Below are positions 1-9,818 of a DNA stretch of 64,000 bases, piece after piece (the first letter of the stretch is position 1; the number at the start of each line of letters is the position of its first letter). Below the pieces are notes generated by a model that was not told the DNA's origin, searched no databases, and worked only from the letters and a program-made list of their open reading frames with translations. Both the position numbers and the translations under genes were made by a program. This stretch comes from Trochalopteron elliotii (Eukaryota; Chordata; Aves; Passeriformes; Leiothrichidae): assembly GCA_024734555.1 (NCBI GenBank), contig JANPWX010000028.1, forward strand, positions 1,399,840 to 1,463,839, in the 5' to 3' direction.

Positions 1-1983
1 GGAAACAGGTAAACATCAATATTGCATTTGCAGATGTCAGATGCCTACAGGATTAGATGGCTGCTGAGCAGGGAGCTGAAGTCAGGTACCTGACTTCATT
101 TAGGTACCTAAATGAAGGTGTTGTGGGTTGGCTCTAACATGAGGAACACAGATTTCTCTGTTGTGGAGGTTACTGTAAGGATTGCAGGGCAGTGCAGTTT
201 GGCAAGTCTCCTTGGGGCAGCTGCTTGTGCTGTGGGGTACAGCCAGGCAGGCCTCAGCTCAATCCTCAGTGTCTTTCACATACAGAACCTGCCCCAGGCA
301 GGAGTTTCAAGCCCAGGTCCTTGAATGTTGAGTCCACTGTACCACCACACAACAGGGAGACAGGCTTAAGAAGCACTTACTCCACTTCCCCTACCAATTT
401 GCTGTGAGGGGAAGGATAAAGGGGATTTTAATTGCTAGCTGGTTTCCTCCTAGGAGAAACAGGAGTTTTAAGAGGGCACTTCAGTTCACTAGACAAAAGA
501 GAGACTAATTGTTTCATATCTGGAAAAGATCTAACAGAAGTTTACTTTGTGCCTCACCAGGGCTGGAATCCTCACTATTTAATACTACTTGGCACTTACA
601 GTGTGCTAGTTAAGGACAAAGAATTGTGCAAATATTAATTAACCTTCAAAGAATAAGAGAGAATCTCTTTTCAGAGGGGAAAACCCAGAGGCCAGAGATC
701 TTAAACAAGTTCACACACTCAGCATCACTGTTGTTTCAATATCCTCTGCTTTGAGGGAAGATCCTCAGGAGGATGGGAATAGCCTGAAGAGTAGGGACCT
801 AGTGAGGCTGCTGAAATGACTGATGGGAGAAGGGGACAAGCCTTTTGCTGAGCCAAGCAAAGAAGAAATGCCTGAAGGATATTGGAGAACAAGGGTGGGC
901 TGCAGAATATATTCAAGGAAGGAAATAGCAGGTGTGCTGATGAGATCAAAACACAACAAGCTGCTTCCAAAGAAGCCCTGGCAAACAGGGATCAAAATAA
1001 TTGAAAGGTCCCTGTAGTACAGCACTAAGTACAAGGTGTTAGGTTTCACCTCAATTGGTCAAATAATGTTCCAGCAGAGGCACTTCAAATGTCAACGCTT
1101 GTCGATATTTACTGCTGAGTGACTAGCTCAGCTGAGGGTCTGGCCCTGAGAAGAAAAGGGTTCCTTTGTGATCAAAAAAGGAAACATGATGGCAAACATG
1201 CCAACAAATATAAGTAGGAAATAATTTTCAATGGTGGCAAATGCATATCATATTCACTTTTAAACAGACACAGAAGAACCTAGTTTTAATTTCACTGGCA
1301 CTCATTTTGTGGAACTATCATGCAGAGACTTGCAGTACATTGCACAGTAATACTGAACCCACAGGCTTCTAAAAGAGATATGAATATGCATCTTAAAAGA
1401 ATGGTAGAATGTATTCCAAAAGATGGACTTTCTTTATTTTTTTTTTCTTTATTTTTTCCTGGAGAAATGTTCTCTCCTGAGGTGCTGCTTACCTTTGCAC
1501 ATCTGGTAAGAGACTTGAAAAGAACTTAGTGCAGGTGCCAGTTGAAAACGTCACTTGCAGTCCTGGGATTATTTCTGACTTCCTACTTTCCTCTTAAAGC
1601 AAAAGGACAATACAACTTGACAGTATCACCAATCTGTCTAGAAAGACAGTTTTAAAAGATTCAGTGCCTAAATAAGATTTTCAAATAGTTTTTACTGCTT
1701 TCCTTACTCAACAGCACTGTAAGTTAGTGTTCAGGTAGGAGGCTTACTGAACAACATTTTTGCTGGAAAGCAGCAATATCAAAACTATCCAGATATGGGT
1801 CAATCCTGGTTTTATGGATCTGTGATTTCTCTTTAAATAATTTTGCCATCCTGCAGCAATTTACTTGTTTCTTTTAATGTCTCTGAATAGCCAACAATTA
1901 TGCATGCAGAGATCAAGATGACTATACTCATGGAATAAGGGTGGCAGCCTTTCTTTGAAGATGGAGAAAAGGTGACTTCTTAC
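1..1983. other. Intergenic, no recognised gene
   Basis: AT-rich DNA with only short, non-homologous open frames. Its one striking element is a pair of overlapping perfect palindromes at 77-117, listed separately. On the minus strand there is a good donor-like site near 1494 (CAAAG followed by GTAAGC), downstream of the candidate exon at 1984-2099. The frame ahead of it is short and its phase does not fit that exon, so it is not called. Confidence 0.6.
77..117. repeat. Two overlapping perfect palindromes
   Basis: Positions 77-98 form a perfect 22-bp palindrome and 94-117 a perfect 24-bp palindrome. They share 94-98. Both are centred on GGTACC (85-90 and 103-108), 18 bp apart, so the DNA or its RNA could fold into either of two mutually exclusive hairpins. 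The first core reads CAGGTACCTG, which contains back-to-back CAGGTA E-box-like half sites of the ZEB/Snail kind. The symmetry is seen directly; any function is unknown. Confidence 0.8.
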
Positions 1984-2099
1984 AGAGTATTCCTGAGCAT
2001 CAAAACGAGTTTTCCTGTCAAGGATAGTTGTGGAATTAGCAGCACAACTTGGGCCTTCTGGGTCTGAGACCAGTTCAAAATTAACAAAGCGGAATTTCC
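1984..2099 (-). CDS. Candidate coding exon A (unproven)
   Basis: I do not recognise this protein. On the minus strand a 116-bp segment is open from a pyrimidine-rich acceptor (ending TTCTCCAG) to a donor (TACTCT followed by GTAAGA). It starts with two bases of a split codon, encodes 38 residues and ends on a codon boundary. The peptide begins KFRFVNFEL and contains SDPEGPSC and an N-glycosylation-like NST, suggesting an extracellular protein. Codons show a purine-first, pyrimidine-third bias, as real exons often do. The frame does not join directly to candidate exon C, so another exon would have to lie between them. Chance is possible in AT-rich DNA. Confidence 0.3.
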
Positions 2100-3003
2100 C
2101 TGGAGAACAATATTGCAAAATACAATGCTTTCAAATCAGTGGTTTATTTCTGCTTTATTATGTTATCTTTCCAAAAAGCCACTTTAAACACACCAGAAAA
2201 CTGCACAGAACTTAGCAGACTATTTCTTTTATCTTGTGGATTATATTAATGTATCACCCCAATGTATTAATATTATGGTTTATCAGGATATTAGGTTCAC
2301 TAGTCAGTTTGGCCTATTCTGGAGCATGATTTCGTTGGCTTACTCTATCTTAGTTACTTACAAGTTCAGTACAGCAAGCTCCCTCCTTAAATTAGGGCTC
2401 TTCGGTAAATTTTTCTATAAATGGAAATGTAAATTTCAATGTCTGTGCTCAATAAGGTATTGTTAACTCCATAAAAAGAAATCTATCTATCATAATACCA
2501 TTTAGGAAAACTAAGCCTATTACCAGAAAATTCAGATCTTTTCAATTTTCAGTTCTGCATTTGAAAAGTAGGCCATTAAAATGACAGGTGACTGTTGCAG
2601 AGCACAGATTCTAAGTGAGTCCTACCTATAGATATATGGGATAACTTAAAAACTGTAATTAAATCCTTCAGAAAGAAATAGCTAAAATACAAGAAGGCTC
2701 TTCCAAAATGCTGTTGGTGAGGAATTTCTCAGACTGAGGGAACTTTAAATTCCTCTTTGGCAGCTATAAATAACTTCTTAATCAAGATGAAAATCAGGAA
2801 TAAATATGATTTTGTTGTACCCTGCTCTTGTCCACTGAAGCCACTGAAGTGCTACAGAGAACATAATTTGGCACATGATGTCTTTGTTACTTGACACTTG
2901 CCTGTATTACTTGCATGACAATAAGTGAAATGATTGCAGCTGTACACCCACAGAATTTTGTTCCTTTTCCACTGATGGCAATCTGGGGTGATTACACAGA
3001 TAC
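2100..3003. other. Unassigned DNA between candidate exons A and C
   Basis: No repeat or gene is recognised here. Minus-strand splice-like signals occur (for example an acceptor-like TTTATAG near 2417 and CTT followed by GTAAGT near 2360). The 53-bp open piece between them is in a phase that fits neither neighbour, so it is not called. Confidence 0.5.
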
Positions 3004-3096
3004 CTGTTGGGGGATCCTAACTCCACAATAATATCAGAGCCAAATTCGCCACCCCACTGCTTAGTTGTTAACCATGGTCTTAAACTTCTCAGTGCA
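3004..3096 (-). CDS. Candidate coding exon C (unproven)
   Basis: A 93-bp minus-strand segment is bounded by an acceptor (CATTTTCCAG) and a donor (AACAG followed by GTATCT). It carries one base, thirty codons and two bases. The peptide includes PWLTTKQWGGEFGSDIIVEL, which reads like a folded protein, but I recognise no family. Its start phase is exactly the one left by candidate exon D upstream, so D and C can be joined in frame through one leucine codon. Against it: no homology is available to me, and a plus-strand open frame of about 640 bp covers the same bases. Confidence 0.3.
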
Positions 3097-4007
3097 CTGG
3101 AAAATGTTATGAGGAAACTGCTGGGTTACTGTAAGTTTGACACACAGCATTTGCCAAAAAACAGGGCTGTAAAAGAGGGTTTAAAGGATCTTACAAGAAC
3201 AGGTATCCCCTGGTCAAATGGCATTGCTAATTCCCCTTATAAGCTTTGGAGTCTTTCCAGAATCCTAAAGACAACCATGCAGATTATGGACTGTAGAATT
3301 CGCTCCAGTTCCCAGCACATGTGGATATTTGTAGCACAAGTGACAAGATGCCATCTGATAGATCAGGTATGGACACTGAGTACACTGCTGACATCTAAAG
3401 TGCTTGCAGTTTGCAACAATCTTTTAATTTTCAGGCTGCATCTCTTTGGGATCAAATTGTACTTGTTCTCTCACCTAAACAGCCCTCCTGCCTCCTTGAT
3501 GTTTACAACCAGGTATTTATATGCATCAAATGCCTGTTCTCTCAGCCTTCATTTTTCTAGTGTAAGCAAGGCAAGCAGTTTTAGGTCTTCTCCTATGAAG
3601 ACTTTCCACAATTCGTTACCCTGCAGTAGCTATGTGCCTTTTACAGGTTGAGATTCTCTTTCTGGCGCAGAAATTACCAGCACTGTTTGCTACATTCCCT
3701 GTCAGTCATCACTTGTTCTTTTCAGGTGCATTAATATTTCATGTTGTGCTTGATGCATCAATATATCTGTTCCATATTGCAGATGTATTGTGAGGCTGAC
3801 TGTACCAAACTGGGAGCTTTCAGCCATCCTTTGCTCAACTGTTATGTCCTCTCACCTTTTGTATACTTTGGCTTAATGTGAAGCTATGTTGATTACTCCA
3901 CCTAAATTCCATGGCCCCTGTGGGCTCACTGGGGAATCAAAAGGAGTGAGATAAGACCAGAGGACATCACATGTTCCCTGCTAAAGTAAGCCATGATCAG
4001 CTATTAC
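3097..4007. other. Unassigned DNA; plus-strand open frame 3007-3651
   Basis: The plus strand stays open for about 214 codons from 3007 to 3651. The frame opens at TTG and its first ATG lies about 100 bases in. Composition is rich in Leu, Ser and Cys with no motif, so it is more likely a chance frame than a gene. The rest of the stretch shows nothing recognisable. Confidence 0.5.
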
Positions 4008-4142
4008 AGTAGGTAATCCTCTTCAAACGGGTAGAAGCGTACATGCACTTGGAGCTTCAGGTGTCTTGTTTCATCTGGTACTTCAGCTGAAGCATCTAAA
4101 ACAGATGTCCGTTCTAAACTACAAGGCTGTGAGCTCTGGTAA
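4008..4142 (-). CDS. Candidate coding exon D (unproven)
   Basis: A 135-bp minus-strand segment starts after an acceptor (CATCCTTATTTCAG) and ends at a weaker donor (CTACT followed by GTAATA). It has one leading base, 44 codons and two trailing bases. The peptide contains LKLQVHVRFYPFEEDYL, which looks protein-like. The two trailing bases plus the single leading base of candidate exon C make a leucine codon, so the frame continues into C. In the unspliced frame a stop follows immediately after the donor, as expected beyond a real exon. Family unknown. Confidence 0.3.
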
Positions 4143-5210
4143 CTGAAATAAGGATGTCTATCCTGTCCCCCAGTTGCAGTGGAGCAGGGAGGTGTGCTGG
4201 AGGGAGGGGAGAACAGCTGGATGCTGTTCTTCAGTGTCAGCTTCAATTGCCCCAGCCAGAATCAGCACTGAATTTCTGACAGAGCCTTCAGTATGGCTGC
4301 TGTCATCATCACTGATAACTGAAGAAGTTAATCCTTCAGCTCAAGTGATAGAAGTGTCCTTGATGCGACTGAGAGCTCAGTATCCAATCCTGGCCAAAAG
4401 CTCTGTCAAAGGGAGCATTGGCCTTAGCTGCAGAAAGCAAGAAGCTCAGTTGCTTTTGAAAATTCAATATAACCCTCTCTTGGTGTTATACAGACAGCAG
4501 TGTGTGAGTGAATGATGTGTGTGACTTATTGATTTATCCTTCAACTTCTGTCTTTCATTTTATTCACATAACTTTATATCACAGACATATTCTATTTCCA
4601 TGCATAGAAAATGTTTCTTGTGCTGATTTCCCTAAAGGAGACGAGTGATTAGTAACACAGTCCCTGTGTCCACACCATCATCTCTGATTATCTGTATCAT
4701 CCAGAACTTGCTTTTGCCCTCCAATCAGAGAATCAGAACAGTGACAACAGAAGTGCAGATGCTGAGTAACTGACAAACATTACTGTTGTTCATGGGTGAA
4801 AAAGAATGTTTGTTTGAAGACCAGCCATACTCCAAGTATCTGTTCAGACAGACATTAGCTTTTGTGAATAGTTAAGTAAGAATTCTGGTCAAACTGAACA
4901 ACAGCTGCTTCAAATATGAACAAATACCATATTAGGTAATTTCTGTTGCTCACATGAGTTTCTAGCACATTTGGTCTGAAACACTGAGAATATATTCCCC
5001 AGCTGCTACTTCCAATCTCCTGTTTGCTGATGGGCTCTTCTTCTGCATGACGGTTTGCTACAGCATATCACTGAAATATACTGGCACATTTCTTAAGCAT
5101 ATTGCATTCTCATAAGAAAACAAAATAGAAAAAAATAGTTTGGACCTATATCCTACTTCTTCTGTCAGTCACTAAAATTGATTGACTCTCTTCTGCTTCT
5201 TTCTTTTCAT
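4143..5210. other. Unassigned DNA between candidate exons D and E
   Basis: There is no known repeat or gene. Several minus-strand acceptor-like sites are present (for example CGTCTCCTTTAG near 4634), but no segment also has a convincing donor. A small exon linking E to D could be hidden here. Confidence 0.45.
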
Positions 5211-5363
5211 TCATGATTGTGTTTTTTGTTCAAATAATTGATTTATCATGGATCTAATGTTTTTTTCCTGGCTTTCAACTTGAAAAATATCCATGCCCTG
5301 GCTCATTGCTGTAGTATTTGTCATCAGAATAACACCATAAATCATTTTGAGCTTAAGATCAGA
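5211..5363 (-). CDS. Candidate coding exon E, possibly terminal (unproven)
   Basis: After a very good acceptor (a tract ending CTCCACCTTCCCAG) a minus-strand frame is open for 50 codons and ends in TGA at 5211-5213. The peptide includes KLKMIYGVILMTNTTAMSQG and a charged, helix-like end. It starts on a codon boundary, the phase in which candidate exon F ends. If it is the last exon, candidate exons D, C and A must belong to another transcript. Alternatively a weak internal donor (TTTCAA followed by GTTGAA) is used. Family unknown. Confidence 0.27.
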   Translation of the reverse strand, partial: SDLKLKMIYGVILMTNTTAMSQGMDIFQVESQEKNIRSMINQLFEQKTQS

Positions 5364-6658
5364 CTGGGAAGGTGGAGAAAGGTCTGCATGATTTAAAGAC
5401 ATGTGCAGAAGAGATCTGAAAAACTTTTCTGCTTTAGAGAAATATTTTAATTAGCCAATAATAATAAGGCTTTATTGGAATTAGGGTTTCTCTAGAAGGT
5501 GGATATTGTGGGGTTGTTAGAACAACAGTTTACATGGGTTTATGTGTGGAGATCTTTGGAGGTATCTTTTGATGGATTTGAGTACTGTATTGCCAAGAAA
5601 ATCTTATATCAGTGTTAGTTTTGGTGTTCATATAAAAGCTCAATGGCGACATGTGTTGTTAAGTGAAATATTCAACCAAAGTCTTCCTGGAAAGATGACT
5701 TTGGTGATGTGGAATCAAAACCATGGCTTATCTCAGCACAGGGAGAGGGGAGGAGAGTCACAACTTCCCAGAGTCACAGGGAAATGCCACAAGAAATAGC
5801 TTGGACATGGATTGAACCAGATAAGGTCAGGTGAACATCTGGTCTCCTTCATATCTGTACTACTTTGAAATGTCCTTATATACCTTTATCACTGTAATCA
5901 AAATATTATCCAGTCTTAGACTGTGCTACTTAGCAGGTCTCCAACACGCTAGAAAATGCAATTTACTTGGTTTGGACTGTAATCTGTATTCTCAGATAAA
6001 ATTGGACAATTTCTTCAAATACATTTTAAAATCTATTTTACTGACAATATCATAAGAAGGAAAAACATTAACATTGTCCTTTTAAATTAATAACTTTAAT
6101 ACAATACATTTAAAAAACATGAAGTGCCATTTAACTTCAAAATTACTGTTAAAGATGCTCAAGTTTCCAATTCAGCTAATGCTGCCAAATTTTGCACGAT
6201 CAACAGAGGCTTTTCAAATCTGAAGTTAAAAAAAACAACCTTGAGGGAAGAATGTTGTTGATGGAGTGAAATCTAGAAATGTATGCTGACACACAGTGAG
6301 GAACTGGTGATAACTGCTGTGTGCAGTCTTCATGCCTGCAATATGCCCACAATTCACTTAATAGGAGAAAAAATGGCCAGCTGGTCCTGTTGAACTGAAG
6401 GCAGCAAGCTGTGCTCCCTTGCCATTAAACTCAGGAAAAACATTCTTCTTGAAAATAGAACTTTTCAAAATTACTTGAACTATTTCACAGATATTTCCAT
6501 AAATGATTGGCTTTTCTAACTCTGAGACATTTGAAAGACGAAGTTACAAGCTGTAAAAAATGTACCTGTTCTCAGAATTTATTTTGCAAAGAAGAAAATC
6601 TACTGTAAGGTGAAAATAAGAAACAAGTTTAAGAATTATAATATCAAGCTTTTCTTAC
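5364..6658. other. Intergenic or intronic, nothing recognised
   Basis: AT-rich sequence with scattered short frames on both strands, none with motifs. It would be the intron between candidate exons F and E if those are real. Confidence 0.5.
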
Positions 6659-6812
6659 AGGATAAGCCATACATTCTTGCTTCATATCTGTTGAGTAGAT
6701 CTCCATGATTTTACTAACCTGGTTCTCATACTTGGCTACAATAATGTCATCTACCAGTATCTTCAAATAGGGGTGGTTCATAAAGACAAAGCCATAATTA
6801 GGATTGCTGTAT
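6659..6812 (-). CDS. Candidate coding exon F (unproven)
   Basis: A 154-bp minus-strand segment lies between an acceptor (CCATATATTTAG) and a donor (TATCCT followed by GTAAGA). It contains one base and 51 codons and ends on a codon boundary. The peptide includes NPNYGFVFMNHPYLKILVDD, with a balanced mix of acidic, basic and aromatic residues and about two thirds purine-first codons, unlike the Leu/Ser/Cys-rich chance frames nearby. It can be joined in phase to candidate exon E. The gene is not recognised. This is the most exon-like of the five segments. Confidence 0.33.
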
Positions 6813-8120
6813 CTAAATATATGGAGCAGTTAGGTAGAAAAAGTGGTGTAAAATTATTTTTTGATTTCTCAAGACTCCAAATTGTTTCTGTCTCACCTTT
6901 CTACTTAATTTGATTTACCAAACATAAAATCACAGTTCTCATTTGGGAAAATATACAAACAACACCAAAAATTCTCATCAATCCTCACAGTTTAGATGTA
7001 CTTCCTATATGCTGATACTCTAAAACAGAAAAGAAACACAGGTATTGTGAACAGCATGTGGGTTAAAATGAGCTGCCCTTTCAGAGGCATTTGTCCTCTA
7101 CACACTATTATTTTCTTCCAGCAGTGAATCTGTACAAAGGTTTCCTGTACAGGGAATAAATTAATGGATCTATTTAAAAAGGACAGATATTATACTGCAA
7201 GCCATACCCATGCTATCATGGCCAAACAGACACTAGAGAAGTAGCCTTTAGACATTGTTTTTGCAGAAACAAAAGGTTTATCATTGGAGTGGTATAATGT
7301 TAACAAGAATGCTGACCTACTTACACACCTTAACACTCTGAGGAACCTCTGGGGAGATTGGAGACCCTGGAGCAGGGCACGTTTTACAAGCCAAGTCATG
7401 AAACTATGACCAAGTGCACAGGTTTTTTTTGTAGCAGTTGTTTATGGTCGACAGGAAAATATTGGGCAAATTTACTACCACCTTAGTAGAGATATTTAAG
7501 GTTTACTTGTCTAATTCTCTACTGATTGCTCTAGGCTTCCACGAGATTCATGGGAGAGCAACCCACACATGCAATCTCTCTGACCTACTTTAGTTAACTA
7601 CCTCCAGATGAGATGAATTTCTCCCTGGATGTGCTTGGTTCTCCCAGCTGCCTGTAATGGAAAGGAGTGTAAATAACTGAGAGTTTGGAAACTATCTTTT
7701 TGAGATCTGTGTGAGAGAGGTCCCACTTGTGGTCTAAGAAGAGTTCCTCCATGGCTTTCAAATACTTGAGCTAAGTTTTATGAAAAAAGGAATGTGTTCT
7801 CATGAGCTTCTTGACAAGTGTTAGTAATGAAATTAACCTTGGCTGAGTTGATATGGGTTATGTCCACAGTGCACCAGACTCTTCCTGTTGAGTGAATAGA
7901 TAAACTATCCAGCTTTTCCACCTAGATATTCTCATGGTTTACTTCATGGTGAAACCTTGAGATAGCTGCCATGGAAAAGCTGGATAGCACTACATCTACT
8001 CGCCCTGGTGATAAAGTGATTGGAAAGATGTACCCAGCACAGGGAAAGTAAAATAGCTGAACCAATTTTACTGGAAAATGTGTATGTCTGTTATGCAAAT
8101 ACATCAAAAAGTAGACCTTA
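6813..8120. other. Intergenic, nothing firm recognised
   Basis: Minus-strand donor-like sites occur (GTGAGA near 6890, GTAAGT near 7320), but stops close the frames ahead of them or leave only 24-42 bp open. No repeat is recognised before the CR1 fragment that begins near 8121. Confidence 0.5.
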
Positions 8121-8422
8121 TGGAGGCCTTTCAATATTTAAAGGGTTCTACAAGAAAGATGGGGACAGATTTTTTAGCAGGGCCTGTTGTGATATGATAA
8201 GGGATTATGGTTTTGTATTAAAGGGAGTCAATTCAGATTAGATATAAGGAAGAATTTTTTCACAACCTAGGTGGCATAACACTGGAACAGATTACCCAGG
8301 GAGGTGGTGGATGCCCCATCCCTGGGAGTATTCAAGGATGGATTGTGTGTCTGAGAAACCTGACCTAGCTCAATATATTCCTGCAGGGGAGTTGGACCAG
8401 ATGACCTGTAGAGGTCAGAGGG
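8121..8422 (+). mobile_element. CR1 LINE 3' fragment (left part)
   Basis: The stretch follows the 3' end of an avian CR1 retrotransposon: the 'aaagggttctacaagaaag' region, 'gatataaggaagaa', 'cccagggaggtggtggatg' and 'gttggaccagatgacctgt'. It is 5'-truncated, as is usual for CR1. The ERV interrupts it at 8422 and the CR1 tail resumes at 15264. A 26-27-base stretch is present on both sides of the ERV, showing that the CR1 3' end was already partly duplicated. Confidence 0.88.
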
Positions 8423-9112
8423 TGTCCTAGGGTGACTATGATACCTGTATCCCCACATCGTCTGTTCTGTGTTCTGTACCTTTAAGACTGGTTCTGAGAG
8501 TGAGCAGGGAAAGAAGAAGTGCGCAGTTTGTTTTGAGAAACAAACTCACTCCTCTGAATCTGCTCTCGTCCTTGGGACTGTGTGTTTTTTTTTTTTCCCT
8601 CTCCTTCGTCGGGTGCACGGAGGGCAGCCAGAGAGAGGTTTTTTTTCCCCTTTGTTAGTCTAGCTAGCTGAGGCAAAGAAGCTTTCCGGGACTGTTTTGT
8701 TTTTTTTTTTTATTTTATTATTTTATTTTTCTTTGGGACTGTTTAAATCTGCCCTGGACTGAAAAACCCAGAGGAGCACTGGGATCTTGCACCCGTGGCC
8801 CACCGGGCTGGGACTCGGCATCTTCCAGCACTGAAGGGACTGATAAACAGACTCCTGGCACAGACTCTCAGTTTTGCCATCTCTCTTTGGAGCAGCGAGA
8901 GGTTTTATTGTTTCATATTATTATTATTGTTATTATTATTATTCATTCTTTATGCTTGTGGGCATTTTGTTTGTTAAATAAATAAGGCTTTTTCCACTCT
9001 TCTCTGAGGGAGTTATTTCCCCAGACCGGCTGGGGGGAGGGGCTGTTTGGATTTGCTTTTCAGAGGAACCCCATTCGGAGATTTCCTCCCAAATTTGCCC
9101 TAAACCAGGACA
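8423..9112 (+). repeat. 5' LTR of the ERV
   Basis: A 690-bp LTR, TGTCCTAGGG to CCAGGACA. It has a polyadenylation signal AATAAA at 8977-8982 and a TTATTA-rich tract near 8910-8945. It matches the 3' LTR along its full length with about 23 substitutions by hand alignment. Short open frames here are not genes. Confidence 0.96.
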
Positions 9113-9123
9113 TACAGTAAATT

Positions 9124-9141
9124 TGGCGCCCAACGTGGGGC
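9124..9141 (+). promoter_or_regulatory. Primer binding site, tRNA-Lys type
   Basis: TGGCGCCCAACGTGGGGC lies 11 bases after the 5' LTR end. It matches the site complementary to the 3' end of tRNA-Lys(1,2), known from betaretrovirus-like (ERV-K) elements, and would prime minus-strand DNA synthesis. Confidence 0.85.
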
Positions 9142-9215
9142 ACGAGAGAGTGGAAAAAACTTGTATTGATTATTGAGTGCATTTTGGTTGTTCTTTGTGT
9201 AGGGATAGAGTAGCC

Positions 9216-9743
9216 ATGTTGCCCCTTGAATCCCTAATGTCTATTGGAATAGAGTCCTTGCTGTATTTCTGTTCCCTAGGTTTCTTTGAGGTTCTAATAC
9301 CTTTCTGGTCCCTAGGCTTGTTTTCTTATCCAGAACTAGCTCCAATGTTGTCCCTAACACATAGCTTTTACACTAGAGGTGCACGATTTAGGATTGCTAT
9401 TTTGTTGAGTTTAGTGATCATGATTTATAGGAAGTTTATGAAAGTACTAGAGTTTGTGGCAGGTATGTTTAGTTTATGGTTTCTTCGTCCTACCATGCGT
9501 CCTAGTTCCAGCAGCATGTTTTGGGAATTTATGAATAATTGCACCCACTTTGTTAGAGGAGGAACAGGGGATGAAGCTTTTCAGTCTTTCCTGTCCCTCA
9601 TATCTTTTGAATCGGTCACATCACTTTTGGAGAATATTCAGTGTCCTCTGAATGTTAAAGATACCATCTTCCTGGTATTCCATCTGGTGAGCTTCCTCTA
9701 TATGGTTTGCAGCTTGTCTAGAATGAGGGCTGAGATTTCTTGA
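9216..9743 (+). CDS. ERV leader ORF, hydrophobic, unknown function
   Basis: Between the primer site and gag a frame is open for 175 codons from an ATG in a fair context (GCCATG). The product is strongly hydrophobic, with about three candidate membrane-spanning stretches: near the start (LLYFCSLGFFEVLIPF), in the middle (IAILLSLVIMIYRKF and then FVAGMFSLWFL) and near the end (IFLVFHLVSFLYMV). I recognise no family. It lies in the usual packaging/leader region, ends 75 bases before gag, and carries no stops although pol is riddled with them. It may be a real accessory membrane protein of this ERV lineage or a spared non-coding stretch. An upstream in-frame GTG at 9177 is unlikely to be the start. 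Confidence 0.5.
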   Translation: MLPLESLMSIGIESLLYFCSLGFFEVLIPFWSLGLFSYPELAPMLSLTHSFYTRGARFRIAILLSLVIMIYRKFMKVLEFVAGMFSLWFLRPTMRPSSSSMFWEFMNNCTHFVRGGTGDEAFQSFLSLISFESVTSLLENIQCPLNVKDTIFLVFHLVSFLYMVCSLSRMRAEIS

Positions 9744-9818
9744 GAGGCTAATGAAACCCCTGACCCAGGAGTTGACCCAGGCGTAAGAAATCTTGAATGG
9801 TGTGGAGAATAGGAAGAT

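Noticed and set aside
379..399. 21-bp minus-strand micro-exon between a good acceptor and a GTAAGT donor
   Set aside because: Too short to judge. Similar accidental pairs (for example 15 bp near 1750) show that such matches occur by chance here.
8436..9133. Short open frames within the LTRs (also at 14623-15305)
   Set aside because: Present in both LTRs only because the LTRs are repeats; no coding features.
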